From positions 1-9,076 of the forward strand of contig DXYB01000060.1 of assembly GCA_019416065.1 (NCBI GenBank): a DNA stretch of 9,076 nt. Reading direction: 5' to 3'. Source of the DNA: Acidaminococcus sp. Its GTDB lineage: Bacteria > Bacillota > Negativicutes > Acidaminococcales > Acidaminococcaceae. Within the stretch, counting starts at the first letter, position 1, and each line of letters starts with the position of its first letter. A program made the position numbers and the translations under genes. Below the pieces are notes generated by a model, which saw nothing but the letters and a program-made list of their open reading frames with translations, had not been told where the DNA came from and did no database searches. This document shows positions 1-6,289 of the stretch, in pieces.

Positions 1-7
1 TCCACCA
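1..7 (+). other. Possible 3' end (TCCACCA) of a tRNA or tmRNA cut by the window edge
   Basis: The window opens with TCCACCA, which has the form of an acceptor-stem end plus the encoded CCA of a tRNA or of tmRNA (ssrA); tmRNAs in this phylum often end in CTCCACCA. A strong terminator follows about 65 bases later, as expected after a stable RNA gene. Seven bases prove little, and the sequence may be chance. The upstream bases would decide it. Confidence 0.25.
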
Positions 8-20
8 GAAAAGGATGAAT

Positions 21-64
21 TTGGGGTCCTCCCCAACATTTGACAAAGAACCATAATTCTTTGT
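21..64 (+). other. Two tandem perfect hairpins ahead of a terminator
   Basis: TTGGGG (21-26) pairs with CCCCAA (31-36) across a 4-base loop. ACAAAGAA (43-50) then pairs with TTCTTTGT (57-64) across a 6-base loop. Neither is followed by a T-run. With the terminator at 71-116 they make three stem-loops in a row in the 3' region of whatever transcript enters from the left. They could be 3' RNA-stability structures or protein-binding palindromes. Confidence 0.4.
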
Positions 65-70
65 GAGAGA

Positions 71-116
71 AGAAGAACGAAAAACAGCAAATCCTGTTAT
101 TCGTTCTTCTTTTTTT
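71..116 (+). terminator. Rho-independent terminator of the gene left of the window
   Basis: The arms 71-87 and 94-110 pair over 17 positions with a single A-A mismatch, around a 6-base loop (CAAATC). A T-run follows directly (110-116). There is no T-run on the other side, so it works for + strand transcription. An upstream + strand gene or RNA must therefore end just left of or at the window start. Confidence 0.87.
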
Positions 117-131
117 AGCCAAGGTTATAAG

Positions 132-292
132 TTATCCCCAATTTGACTGTGGATAAACTGGGGATAAGGGGAAAAGAGATCCTAGATTTGGTATAATGAA
201 CGAAGTTTTACACAAGATTTAGGAAGTTTAATAAAATTATCCACAGAAACTGTGGATAATTTTGTGGATTTGGTGGATAACCTTGTGAATAA
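132..292. promoter_or_regulatory. DnaA-box cluster, candidate oriC or DnaA-binding locus
   Basis: Matches to TTATNCACA are dense here. Exact matches lie at 148-156 (-), 237-245 (+), 251-259 (-) and 284-292 (-). One-mismatch matches lie at 132-140 (+, TTATCCCCA), 159-167 (-, TTATCCCCA), 206-214 (+, TTTTACACA) and 272-280 (-). A weaker one is at 263-271 (-). Boxes 237-245 and 251-259 form an inverted pair with 10-base arms (237-246/250-259) around AAA. DnaA binds such clusters at origins and at some regulated or DnaA-titrating loci. No dnaA or dnaN gene is visible in the window and no DnaA-trio element is clear, so the clustering is well supported but an origin role is inference. Confidence 0.75.
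189..197 (+). promoter_or_regulatory. Possible extended -10 promoter inside the DnaA-box cluster
   Basis: TGGTATAAT is a perfect extended -10 (TGnTATAAT). No good -35 lies 16-18 bases upstream. Transcripts would start near 204 and run through the boxes at 206-292 towards the gene at 378, so DnaA binding could repress it. In an origin, such a promoter could instead aid opening. Confidence 0.35.
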
Positions 293-325
293 ATGAAAAG
301 ACGCAGGGCTTATTCGGAAATCTTT

Positions 326-353
326 TTGACAGGAAAAAACTTTGTACGGTAAT
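326..353 (+). promoter_or_regulatory. Likely promoter of the YbjN-like gene
   Basis: A perfect -35 TTGACA (326-331) is followed after 16 bases by GGTAAT (348-353), a four-of-six -10. Transcription would start near 360, just before the Shine-Dalgarno sequence AAGGAGG (366-372), giving a very short 5' leader. Confidence 0.45.
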
Positions 354-377
354 CGTTGTCAGTATAAGGAGGACACT

Positions 378-830
378 ATGGCAAAATTAAATGAAAAAGC
401 AGCGATGTTTCAACGGTATGTGGCTAAAAAAGACCCTACGGCTTTTGGCATTGTGGAAGTTCCCAATGCGCCGCTGCATTCTGTGGTTTTTCGCTCCCAA
501 CTGAATGTAGAGAACACACCTTTGCCTTTGGTGGTGGAACTAGACGACAGCCCTTTTGGGATTATCCGTGTGGTCTTAGAGGTACAACTTACCCAGGAAG
601 ATCAACGAGTGCGTATTGCCCAGTGTATGAATCGCTTAAATGCCCATTATAAAATTTATAAGTTTTATCTGGATCCCCAATATAATCTGCTAATGGATAC
701 CAGCGTCATCTTTCGGGATAGTACTGTAGATGGCAACCAACTCTACAACCTGTTTGAGATCATTGCCCATGATCTTAAAGACATTCGTAAAGAAATCAAA
801 CAAGCCATTTGGGAAGAGCAGAAAGGATAA
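378..830 (+). CDS. YbjN-like domain protein of unknown function, 150 aa
   Basis: The ATG at 378 is chosen because AAGGAGG (366-372) lies five bases upstream; the in-frame extension from 342 has no ribosome site. The protein has no signal peptide or membrane segment and should be cytoplasmic. Its pattern resembles the YbjN / type III secretion chaperone-like fold: a hydrophobic strand ending in an acidic pair (PLPLVVELDD, 48-57), a second strand (GIIRVVLEV, 61-69), the MNRLN helix motif (84-88), a KFYLD strand (95-99), and a charged C-terminal helix (about 131-150). In that family the strand pair, N-x-L-N helix and strand order are typical, but I make the match by eye only. The family is linked to chaperone-like or regulatory roles in some bacteria; no reaction can be assigned. 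It stands alone between the DnaA-box cluster and the liv locus, has no obvious GC-rich terminator after it, and could also be an unrelated alpha/beta protein. Confidence 0.85.
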   Translation: MAKLNEKAAMFQRYVAKKDPTAFGIVEVPNAPLHSVVFRSQLNVENTPLPLVVELDDSPFGIIRVVLEVQLTQEDQRVRIAQCMNRLNAHYKIYKFYLDPQYNLLMDTSVIFRDSTVDGNQLYNLFEIIAHDLKDIRKEIKQAIWEEQKG

Positions 831-888
831 GTGTCATTTTCTATAAAAGACGAAAATTTACGAAAAAATATTATATAACTTACAAAAA

Positions 889-915
889 TAGGTATAATAC
901 AAAATAAAATACCTA
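889..915. promoter_or_regulatory. Inverted repeat upstream of the livK1 promoter, possible operator
   Basis: TAGGTAT (889-895) and ATACCTA (909-915) form a 7-base inverted repeat with a 13-base centre, ending 15 bases before the -35 of the livK1 promoter. The left arm lies in the 11-mer AATAGGTATAA (887-897), which recurs exactly at 2344-2354 just past the -10 of livK2. A shared regulator is possible; the region is AT-rich, so chance is not excluded. Confidence 0.35.
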
Positions 916-930
916 AAATGACAATTTTTC

Positions 931-959
931 TTGTGCTATAGACTTTATTTTCGTATAAT
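931..959 (+). promoter_or_regulatory. Promoter of the first livK gene
   Basis: TTGTGC (931-936), a 17-base spacer and a perfect TATAAT (954-959) make a good vegetative promoter. Transcription would start near 966, leaving a leader of about 70 bases. That leader contains a hairpin with arms 981-989 and 994-1002 (TTTT loop, two G-T pairs). Two further TATAAT boxes (893-898, 975-980) lack a convincing -35. Confidence 0.6.
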
Positions 960-1035
960 AATTTCAACTCGCAATATAATGTTCGTGATTTTTATCATGA
1001 ATTGTGCGGGAATTAGGGGAATGAAGGTGAAAACC

Positions 1036-2208
1036 ATGCGCGCATGGAAAAAGTCATTGGGGGTATTGATCGTTTCTTCTTTAGTGGCGCTAGGGGTTTC
1101 TGGTTGTGGAAAATCAGGCAGTGGGGCGGACGCCAATACTATTAAAATTGGCGGGTTGTTTGAATTAACTGGTGCTGTTGCCAATTATGGTACCAGCGGA
1201 CAAAAAGGCGCCCAACTGGCCATAGAGCAGCTTAATGCCAAAGGGGGAATCAATGGCAAAAAGTTGGAACTGGTACCCGCTGATAATAAATCCGAACCTT
1301 CTGAGGCGGGCAACCAGGCTACTAAGCTGATTACGAAAGATAAAGTTTCTGTTATTGTAGGGCCCTGTACGTCAGGCAGTACGGCAGCGGCGACACCTGT
1401 AGTCACTGGAAGTAAAGTACCGCTGATTACGCCTTCTGCCACCGCCATGAGCATTACCGTAGATGAGAAGGGGAAGGTACGCCCCTATATTTTCCGGGCT
1501 TGCTTTACGGATCCCTTCCAAGGTAAAGTCATGGCTACCTTTGCAGCAGATGCGCTGCATTTGAAAAAAATCGCGATTTTTAACGATTCCTCTAGTGATT
1601 ATTCCAAGGGGTTAGCCGGTGTATTTGCCACGACCTTTCAAGAAAAGGGAGGGGAAATCGTAGCGCAGGAAGCGTTTTTAGCGAAAGACCAGGATTTTAA
1701 ATCTACGTTAACCAAATTAAAACATACCAATCCGGATGCCCTATATGTTCCTGCCTATTATGAAGAAGTGTCTAAAATTATCAAACAGGCTCGGGAAGTT
1801 GGCATCACTTGTCCAATTCTTGGCAGTGATGGTTGGGATTCTCCCAAACTAGCAGAAATTGCTGGTCCTGATGCCTTAAATGGAACGTATTTTAGCAGTT
1901 TTTATTCTTCCCAAGATACGGATCCCCATGTGCAGCAATTTATTAAGGATTACAAAGCAAAATATAACGAAGACCCGGATGGGTTTGCCATCAATGGCTA
2001 TAATTGCGTACTCATGGCAGCAGACGCAATGAAACAAGCTGGCGGTACGGATGGCACAAAGATTGCTAAAGCCTTGGAAGGATTGAAAGACTTTCAGTTG
2101 GCTACCGGGAAAGCGACCATTGATCCGCAGCATAATCCTATTGTCAGTGTGGATATTATCCGGATGCAGGATGGAAAACAGATTTTTGATCGGAAAATCA
2201 GCACCTGA
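1036..2208 (+). CDS. livK: Branched-chain amino acid ABC transporter, substrate-binding lipoprotein 1 (LivK type)
   Basis: This 390-aa type I periplasmic-binding-fold protein captures an amino acid outside the membrane and passes it to the LivHM permease. The ATG at 1036 is chosen because AAGGTGA (1024-1030) lies five bases upstream and because the resulting start, MRAWKK, matches MKAWKK of the paralogue; the in-frame ATG at 1021 has no usable ribosome site. The signal peptide has K5-K6, a hydrophobic core (8-20) and the lipobox VSGC, with C24 as the lipidated residue. The mature domain shows the family opening GGLFELTG (39-46), NAKGGINGKK (67-76) and the ligand loops GPCTSGST (109-116) and TPSATA (132-137). 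Compared by eye with E. coli LivJ, S113 and T136 fall where the ligand-contacting Ser and Thr lie. It pairs without internal gaps with the next gene. The family also takes other amino acids and amides, so Leu/Ile/Val specificity is likely but not shown. Confidence 0.95.
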   Translation: MRAWKKSLGVLIVSSLVALGVSGCGKSGSGADANTIKIGGLFELTGAVANYGTSGQKGAQLAIEQLNAKGGINGKKLELVPADNKSEPSEAGNQATKLITKDKVSVIVGPCTSGSTAAATPVVTGSKVPLITPSATAMSITVDEKGKVRPYIFRACFTDPFQGKVMATFAADALHLKKIAIFNDSSSDYSKGLAGVFATTFQEKGGEIVAQEAFLAKDQDFKSTLTKLKHTNPDALYVPAYYEEVSKIIKQAREVGITCPILGSDGWDSPKLAEIAGPDALNGTYFSSFYSSQDTDPHVQQFIKDYKAKYNEDPDGFAINGYNCVLMAADAMKQAGGTDGTKIAKALEGLKDFQLATGKATIDPQHNPIVSVDIIRMQDGKQIFDRKIST

Positions 2209-2253
2209 TACTCCTTGTAGAAAGAACAAAAATCCACAAAATGAAAACAAAAA

Positions 2254-2286
2254 TAAAAACATACATAAAATATGGTATTGTTTTTA
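2254..2286 (+). terminator. Weak AT-rich hairpin after livK1, possible partial terminator
   Basis: TAAAAACA (2254-2261) pairs with TGTTTTTA (2279-2286). The pairing continues inward with a one-base bulge to CATA/TATG (2264-2267/2271-2274). The 3' arm itself carries the T-run. The stem is almost all A-T, so at best it weakly terminates or attenuates. No GC-rich terminator exists between the two livK genes, so read-through is likely. Confidence 0.3.
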
Positions 2287-2317
2287 AAATTAATACTAAA
2301 AATGTTAAAAAATACTG

Positions 2318-2346
2318 TTGCAAAAATGTGAAGTGTCCCGTATAAT
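2318..2346 (+). promoter_or_regulatory. Promoter of the second livK gene
   Basis: TTGCAA (2318-2323), a 17-base spacer and a perfect TATAAT (2341-2346) form a strong vegetative promoter inside the gap between the two livK genes. Transcription would begin near 2353, within or just after the 11-mer AATAGGTATAA (2344-2354) also found upstream of livK1. The second binding protein and the downstream transporter genes can therefore be expressed independently of livK1. Confidence 0.75.
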
Positions 2347-2419
2347 AGGTATAACTTGTGAGGCCGACCGGCGATGGGTCACCAGCAAGAAAACTAAAGA
2401 GAAAGTAAAGGTGTTGGGC

Positions 2420-3595
2420 ATGAAAGCATGGAAAAAAGCGGTCGGCGTCCTGACCATGACGACGCTAGCAGCAGGCGTGTTTACAGGATGTGGAAAATCG
2501 GAAAAGGCCACTAGCAATGGGGATGACGTAAAAGTAGGAGCTCTGTTTGAATTAACCGGTAATGTAGCTAATTATGGTAAATCCACTTTTAATGGCGTGC
2601 AGATGGCAGTGGATGAAATCAATGCCAAGGGTGGCATCAATGGTAAAAAAGTCACTTTGGTGCAGGCGGATAATAAATCCGAGCCATCTGAAAGTGGTAA
2701 TGCAGCGACAAAGCTGATTACCAAGGATAAGGTGGTCGCTATCATTGGCCCTTCTACCAGTGGCTGCGTATCGGCAGCAACGCCGGTGGTAACCAATAGT
2801 AAAATTCCTCTGATGGCTCCTGTGGCTACGGCACCAGGGATCACCGTGGATGAAAAAGGGAAAGTACGGCCATATATTTTCCGTGCTTGCTTTACCGATC
2901 CGTTCCAAGGTAAATTAATGGCCCAATTTGCCGCGGATACGTTAAAAGTAAAGAATGTAGCGATTTTTAATGATTCTTCCAGTGACTATTCCAAGGGATT
3001 GGCAGATGTATTTGCTAAAACCCTGGAAGAAAAGGGCGGAAAAATTGTAGCCCGGGAAGCATTCCTGTCCAAAGACCAGGATTTTAAATCGGCGCTGACC
3101 AAGCTAAAAGCAGCTAACCCGGATGCGTTGTACGTGCCTGGCTACTATGAAGAAGTTTCTAAGATTATTAAACAAGCAAGAGAAGTAGGACTGACTTGTC
3201 CAATTATGGGCAGTGATGGCTGGGATTCTCCGAAACTAGCTGAAATTGCTGGTGCTGCGGCACTGAATGGAACCTATTTCAGCAGCGCTTATTCGGCACA
3301 GGATCAGGATCCCAATGTACAAAAATTCATCAAAGATTACAAAGCAAAATACAATGCGGAGCCGGATACCTTTGCCATCCATGGTTACGATGGAGCTATG
3401 GCCGTGATGGAAGCAATTAAGAGAGCGGGCAGCACAGATGGCACCAAAATTGCAGAGGAATTGGCTAAGATGAAAGATTTCCAGGTAGCCACTGGAAAAT
3501 ATACGCTGGATGCGGAACATAATCCGGTCTCTGGCGGGATTATCATCGAAATGAAAAACGGCGTACAGACTTTCAACAAAAAGATTACTTTGTAA
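2420..3595 (+). CDS. livK: Branched-chain amino acid ABC transporter, substrate-binding lipoprotein 2 (LivK type)
   Basis: A 391-aa paralogue of the preceding protein, about 70-75% identical by eye and gap-free over the mature domain. The ATG at 2420 follows AAAGGTG (2407-2413) at six bases; the longer in-frame ORF upstream would run through the promoter. The signal peptide has K5-K6, a hydrophobic stretch and the lipobox FTGC, with C24 lipidated; F at -3 is less common but tolerated. The core blocks FRACFTDPFQGK, DSSSDYSKGLA, YYEEVSKIIKQAREVG and GSDGWDSPKLAEIAG are shared with the first copy. Ligand-side loops differ: KSTFNG versus TSGQKG, GPSTSGCV (110-117) versus GPCTSGST, and APVATA versus TPSATA. 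This points to a changed substrate range or affinity rather than a simple spare copy. A hairpin terminator follows before livH, so this gene is likely made in excess of the membrane parts. Confidence 0.95.
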   Translation: MKAWKKAVGVLTMTTLAAGVFTGCGKSEKATSNGDDVKVGALFELTGNVANYGKSTFNGVQMAVDEINAKGGINGKKVTLVQADNKSEPSESGNAATKLITKDKVVAIIGPSTSGCVSAATPVVTNSKIPLMAPVATAPGITVDEKGKVRPYIFRACFTDPFQGKLMAQFAADTLKVKNVAIFNDSSSDYSKGLADVFAKTLEEKGGKIVAREAFLSKDQDFKSALTKLKAANPDALYVPGYYEEVSKIIKQAREVGLTCPIMGSDGWDSPKLAEIAGAAALNGTYFSSAYSAQDQDPNVQKFIKDYKAKYNAEPDTFAIHGYDGAMAVMEAIKRAGSTDGTKIAEELAKMKDFQVATGKYTLDAEHNPVSGGIIIEMKNGVQTFNKKITL

Positions 3596-3609
3596 TGGTA
3601 GCGGTAAAC

Positions 3610-3649
3610 GGCGTCGGATCGGATGTTCTGATCTGGCGCCAAACTTTTT
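3610..3649 (+). terminator. Intra-operon terminator/attenuator between livK2 and livH
   Basis: The arms GGCGTCGGATC (3610-3620) and GATCTGGCGCC (3630-3640) pair over 11 positions, two of them G-T, around a 9-base loop. AAAC and five Ts (3645-3649) follow. No promoter is evident between it and livH (3667), so it probably stops most but not all transcripts and sets the excess of binding protein over permease. It may also be a 3' stabiliser of the livK2 message. Confidence 0.75.
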
Positions 3650-3666
3650 CGTGAGGAGGCTTTGCG

Positions 3667-4563
3667 ATGGATGCGGGATCCTTTACTCAACAATTTGCCC
3701 AGCAAATTGTTAATGGCGTATCCTTGGGCAGTATTTATGCGCTCATTGCACTAGGGTACACTATGATTTATGGTATTATCAAATTGATTAATTTTGCCCA
3801 TGGGGATATCTATATGCTGGGTGCCTATATGGGGTTTGTTTGCATCACCCGGTTTGGGCTGCCTTTTTTTCCTTCTTTGGTTCTTGCCATGGTAGGCAGT
3901 GCCTTGGCCGGTATTGTAATTGAAAGGATTGCTTATCGACCCATGCGCAATGCCCCACGTATTGCGGCACTGATTACGGCCATTGGGGTTTCCTTTTTTC
4001 TGGAAAATGGGATGATTTTGCTGGTTTCTCCCCAGCCCCGGACTTTTCCAGCTGTCTTTGCCCCTACGGTATACCAGGTAGGCGGCGTGGTCGTTAATAA
4101 CCAGCAGATTATGATTTTGGTCAGTGCTTTTGTTCTCATGGTAGCCCTTACGTATATCGTGAATCGGACGAAAGTCGGCAAAGCCATGAGGGCCGTGAGT
4201 TTTGATGCCGATGCGGCACGTCTTATGGGAATTAATATTGACCGGGTTATTTCCACTACCTTTGCGTTAGGCAGTGCTCTTGCTGCGGCTGCAGGGGTAC
4301 TGGTAGGGATTTATTATAATTCTATTGATCCTTTGATGGGTATGATGCCCGGTATTAAGGCCTTTATTGCTGCTGTGGTAGGAGGCATTGGGATTTTGCC
4401 CGGCGCAATGTTGGGTGGCATCATTATGGGTCTTGTGGAAGCTATGGTTTCTGGCTTTTTCTCCTCCACCTTCCGGGATGCGGCGGCTTTTGCCATTTTA
4501 ATTCTGATTCTGCTCATTAAACCAACTGGAATATTGGGCCAGAATGTTAAAGAGAAAGTATAG
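3667..4563 (+). CDS. livH: Branched-chain amino acid ABC transporter permease LivH
   Basis: A 298-aa polytopic membrane protein forming half of the translocation channel with LivM. The start is fixed by GAGGAGG (3653-3659) seven bases before ATG. The N-terminus carries the family hallmark: a first helix rich in small residues leading to YALIALGYTMIYGIIK and INFAHGDIYMLGA (INFAHGD at 41-47). Further hydrophobic segments cover most of the chain. The cytoplasmic coupling region DADAARLMGINIDRV (about 180-194) is the EAA-like loop that touches the ATPases, followed by a Gly/Ala-rich helix. GGIGILPGAMLGG lies near the C-terminus, and the chain ends with KPTGILGQ as is usual. Length is normal for the family (about 290-310). 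Its stop codon overlaps the Shine-Dalgarno sequence of livM, so the two are probably translationally coupled. Confidence 0.96.
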   Translation: MDAGSFTQQFAQQIVNGVSLGSIYALIALGYTMIYGIIKLINFAHGDIYMLGAYMGFVCITRFGLPFFPSLVLAMVGSALAGIVIERIAYRPMRNAPRIAALITAIGVSFFLENGMILLVSPQPRTFPAVFAPTVYQVGGVVVNNQQIMILVSAFVLMVALTYIVNRTKVGKAMRAVSFDADAARLMGINIDRVISTTFALGSALAAAAGVLVGIYYNSIDPLMGMMPGIKAFIAAVVGGIGILPGAMLGGIIMGLVEAMVSGFFSSTFRDAAAFAILILILLIKPTGILGQNVKEKV

Positions 4564-4572
4564 GTGAACGCC

Positions 4573-5544
4573 ATGGAAAAAAGTTTACGCAAACAGGATC
4601 TTCTGGGACTGTGTATCCTGGCTGTCATCTTTGCAGCGTTTTATCTGCTGTTTGACAAGGAACTTCTGGATGATTATGTGGAAACCAACGTGATTATGAT
4701 TTTGATTAATATTATTCTGGCCGTGAGCCTGAATTTAATCAATGGCTTCACCGGACAGTTTTCTATTGGACATGCAGGATTTATGGCGGTAGGTGCTTAT
4801 ACGTCCGCTATTATTACTGTAAAGCTGGGCATGGATTTTGGCATGGCCTTAGTGGTCGCCACAGTGAGTGCCGCTATTTTGGGATTTTTGGTGGGCGTGC
4901 CTACCTTGCGTCTTAATGGAGATTACCTGGCTATTGCTACCTTGGGACTGGGGGAAATCATCCGGATTACCATCCTAAATATTGATTATGTGGGAGGGGC
5001 TGCCGGATTCATGGGAATTCCTAGAGAAACCACATTTCCCATCGCTTTTTGGATCATGGTTCTGGTTGTCTATGTGATCAAAAATTTTAAAAATTCCGCG
5101 GCAGGACGTGCTTGTCTGTCTATTCGGGAAAATGAGATTGCAGCAGAAACTATGGGGATCAATACGACCCGATATAAAGTACTGGCTTTTACGATCGGTG
5201 CTGGCTTTGCAGGGACGGCGGGAGCTTTATTTTCTCACTATTACTATATTGCCCATCCAGCCTCATTTACATTTATGCGCTCTTTTGATATCCTGACCAT
5301 GGTGGTATTAGGTGGCTTGGGATCTATGAGCGGAGCCGTGACGGGTGCCATCGTTTTAACTGGAATTTCAGCCGCTTTGGCGGATTATCCGGAGTGGCGG
5401 ATGGTGATTTATTCGGTGGTACTGATTGTGTTAATGCTGAACCGGCCACAGGGGATTTTTGGCAGCAAGGAAATCAGCATGAAAATTTTCCAATCGATTC
5501 AACGGGGAGGTGGAAACCATGGCGGAGCTACTGCAAGTCAATAA
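4573..5544 (+). CDS. livM: Branched-chain amino acid ABC transporter permease LivM
   Basis: A 323-aa second channel subunit. I choose ATG 4573 because AGGTGA (4562-4567), which overlaps the livH stop, lies five bases upstream; a GTG at 4564 is in frame but has no ribosome site. The N-terminal helix (about 10-27) is followed by LNLINGFTGQFSIGHAGF (53-70), a LivM signature. GDYLAIATLGLGEIIRI comes next, then the GGAAGFMGIP loop, the EAA-like coupling loop RENEIAAETMGINTTRYKV (about 185-203), and LTMVVLGGLGSMSGAVTGA near the end. NRPQGIFG closes the conserved core. A short Gly-rich tail (GGGNHGG) follows and is encoded in the 26 bases or so that overlap livG. The length fits Gram-positive LivM; the E. 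coli protein is longer at its N-terminus. Confidence 0.96.
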   Translation: MEKSLRKQDLLGLCILAVIFAAFYLLFDKELLDDYVETNVIMILINIILAVSLNLINGFTGQFSIGHAGFMAVGAYTSAIITVKLGMDFGMALVVATVSAAILGFLVGVPTLRLNGDYLAIATLGLGEIIRITILNIDYVGGAAGFMGIPRETTFPIAFWIMVLVVYVIKNFKNSAAGRACLSIRENEIAAETMGINTTRYKVLAFTIGAGFAGTAGALFSHYYYIAHPASFTFMRSFDILTMVVLGGLGSMSGAVTGAIVLTGISAALADYPEWRMVIYSVVLIVLMLNRPQGIFGSKEISMKIFQSIQRGGGNHGGATASQ

Positions 5545-6289
5545 TGCATCGATGATTTTTGGTGGGCTGCGGGCTGTTTCCAACCTGACCATGCGTATTG
5601 ATGAAGGAGAATTGATAGGGCTAATTGGTCCTAACGGAGCCGGGAAAACGACGGCTTTTAACATGCTTACCGGAGTGTATGAGCCTACGGAAGGGACTAT
5701 TGTTTTTGATGGCCAGAAAGTCAATGGGAAAAAGCCATACCAGGTAACCAATATGGGCATTGCTCGTACGTTCCAGAATATACGGCTGTTTTCTGAATTG
5801 ACAGTGCTGGATAATGTGAAAATTGCGTTTAATAGCCATATCCGGTATGGTCTTTTGGAAGCCATTGGGCGCTTTGGACGGTATTTTAAAGAAGAAACAG
5901 CTGTGGAAGAAAAAGCACTGGAGCTCTTGAAAATTTTCCATTTGGAACAGTTTCAAGGCGAAATGGCCAAAAATCTTCCCTATGGGGAACAGCGCCGCCT
6001 GGAAATTGCTAGAGCCCTTGCCACTGGTCCTCGTCTTTTACTATTAGATGAGCCTGCGGCGGGCATGAATCCCCAGGAAACCAAAGAACTGATGGAACTT
6101 ATCCGTTGGATCAAAGAAAAATTTAAACTGAGCATTCTTCTGATTGAACACGATATGAATTTGGTTATGAATGTGTGTCAGCGGATCTATGTGTTAGAAT
6201 ATGGGATTTGCATTGCTAGCGGTACGCCGGAAGAAATCAAGCGGAACAAACGGGTGATCAAGGCGTATTTGGGCGAGGAGGTGTCCTGA
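5519..6289 (+). CDS. livG: Branched-chain amino acid ABC transporter ATP-binding protein LivG
   Basis: A 256-aa cytoplasmic ATPase that pairs with LivF to power uptake. ATG 5519 follows GGGGAGG (5504-5510) at eight bases, and the gene overlaps the livM end by 26 bases. Walker A is GPNGAGKT (37-44), the Q-loop glutamine Q86 (TFQNIRLF), the signature LPYGEQRR (153-160), Walker B LLLLDE (173-178) and the switch histidine H211 (IEHDMNLV). The YGEQ form in place of LSGGQ and the long insert between Q-loop and signature (about 100-150) are normal for LivG and tell it from LivF. All catalytic residues are present. Its TGA stop shares one base with the livF ATG (TGATG), implying coupled translation. 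Confidence 0.97.
   Translation: MAELLQVNNASMIFGGLRAVSNLTMRIDEGELIGLIGPNGAGKTTAFNMLTGVYEPTEGTIVFDGQKVNGKKPYQVTNMGIARTFQNIRLFSELTVLDNVKIAFNSHIRYGLLEAIGRFGRYFKEETAVEEKALELLKIFHLEQFQGEMAKNLPYGEQRRLEIARALATGPRLLLLDEPAAGMNPQETKELMELIRWIKEKFKLSILLIEHDMNLVMNVCQRIYVLEYGICIASGTPEEIKRNKRVIKAYLGEEVS

Noticed and set aside
931..1035. N-terminal extension of livK1 (in-frame ORF from 931)
   Set aside because: It runs through the -35 and -10 of the promoter, has no ribosome site, and would bury the lipoprotein signal peptide.
2318..2419. N-terminal extension of livK2 (in-frame ORF from 2318)
   Set aside because: It starts inside the -35 box, lacks a ribosome site, and would displace the signal peptide that matches livK1.
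5108..5296. Small + strand frame inside livM
   Set aside because: Out of frame within a highly conserved permease, with no family resemblance.
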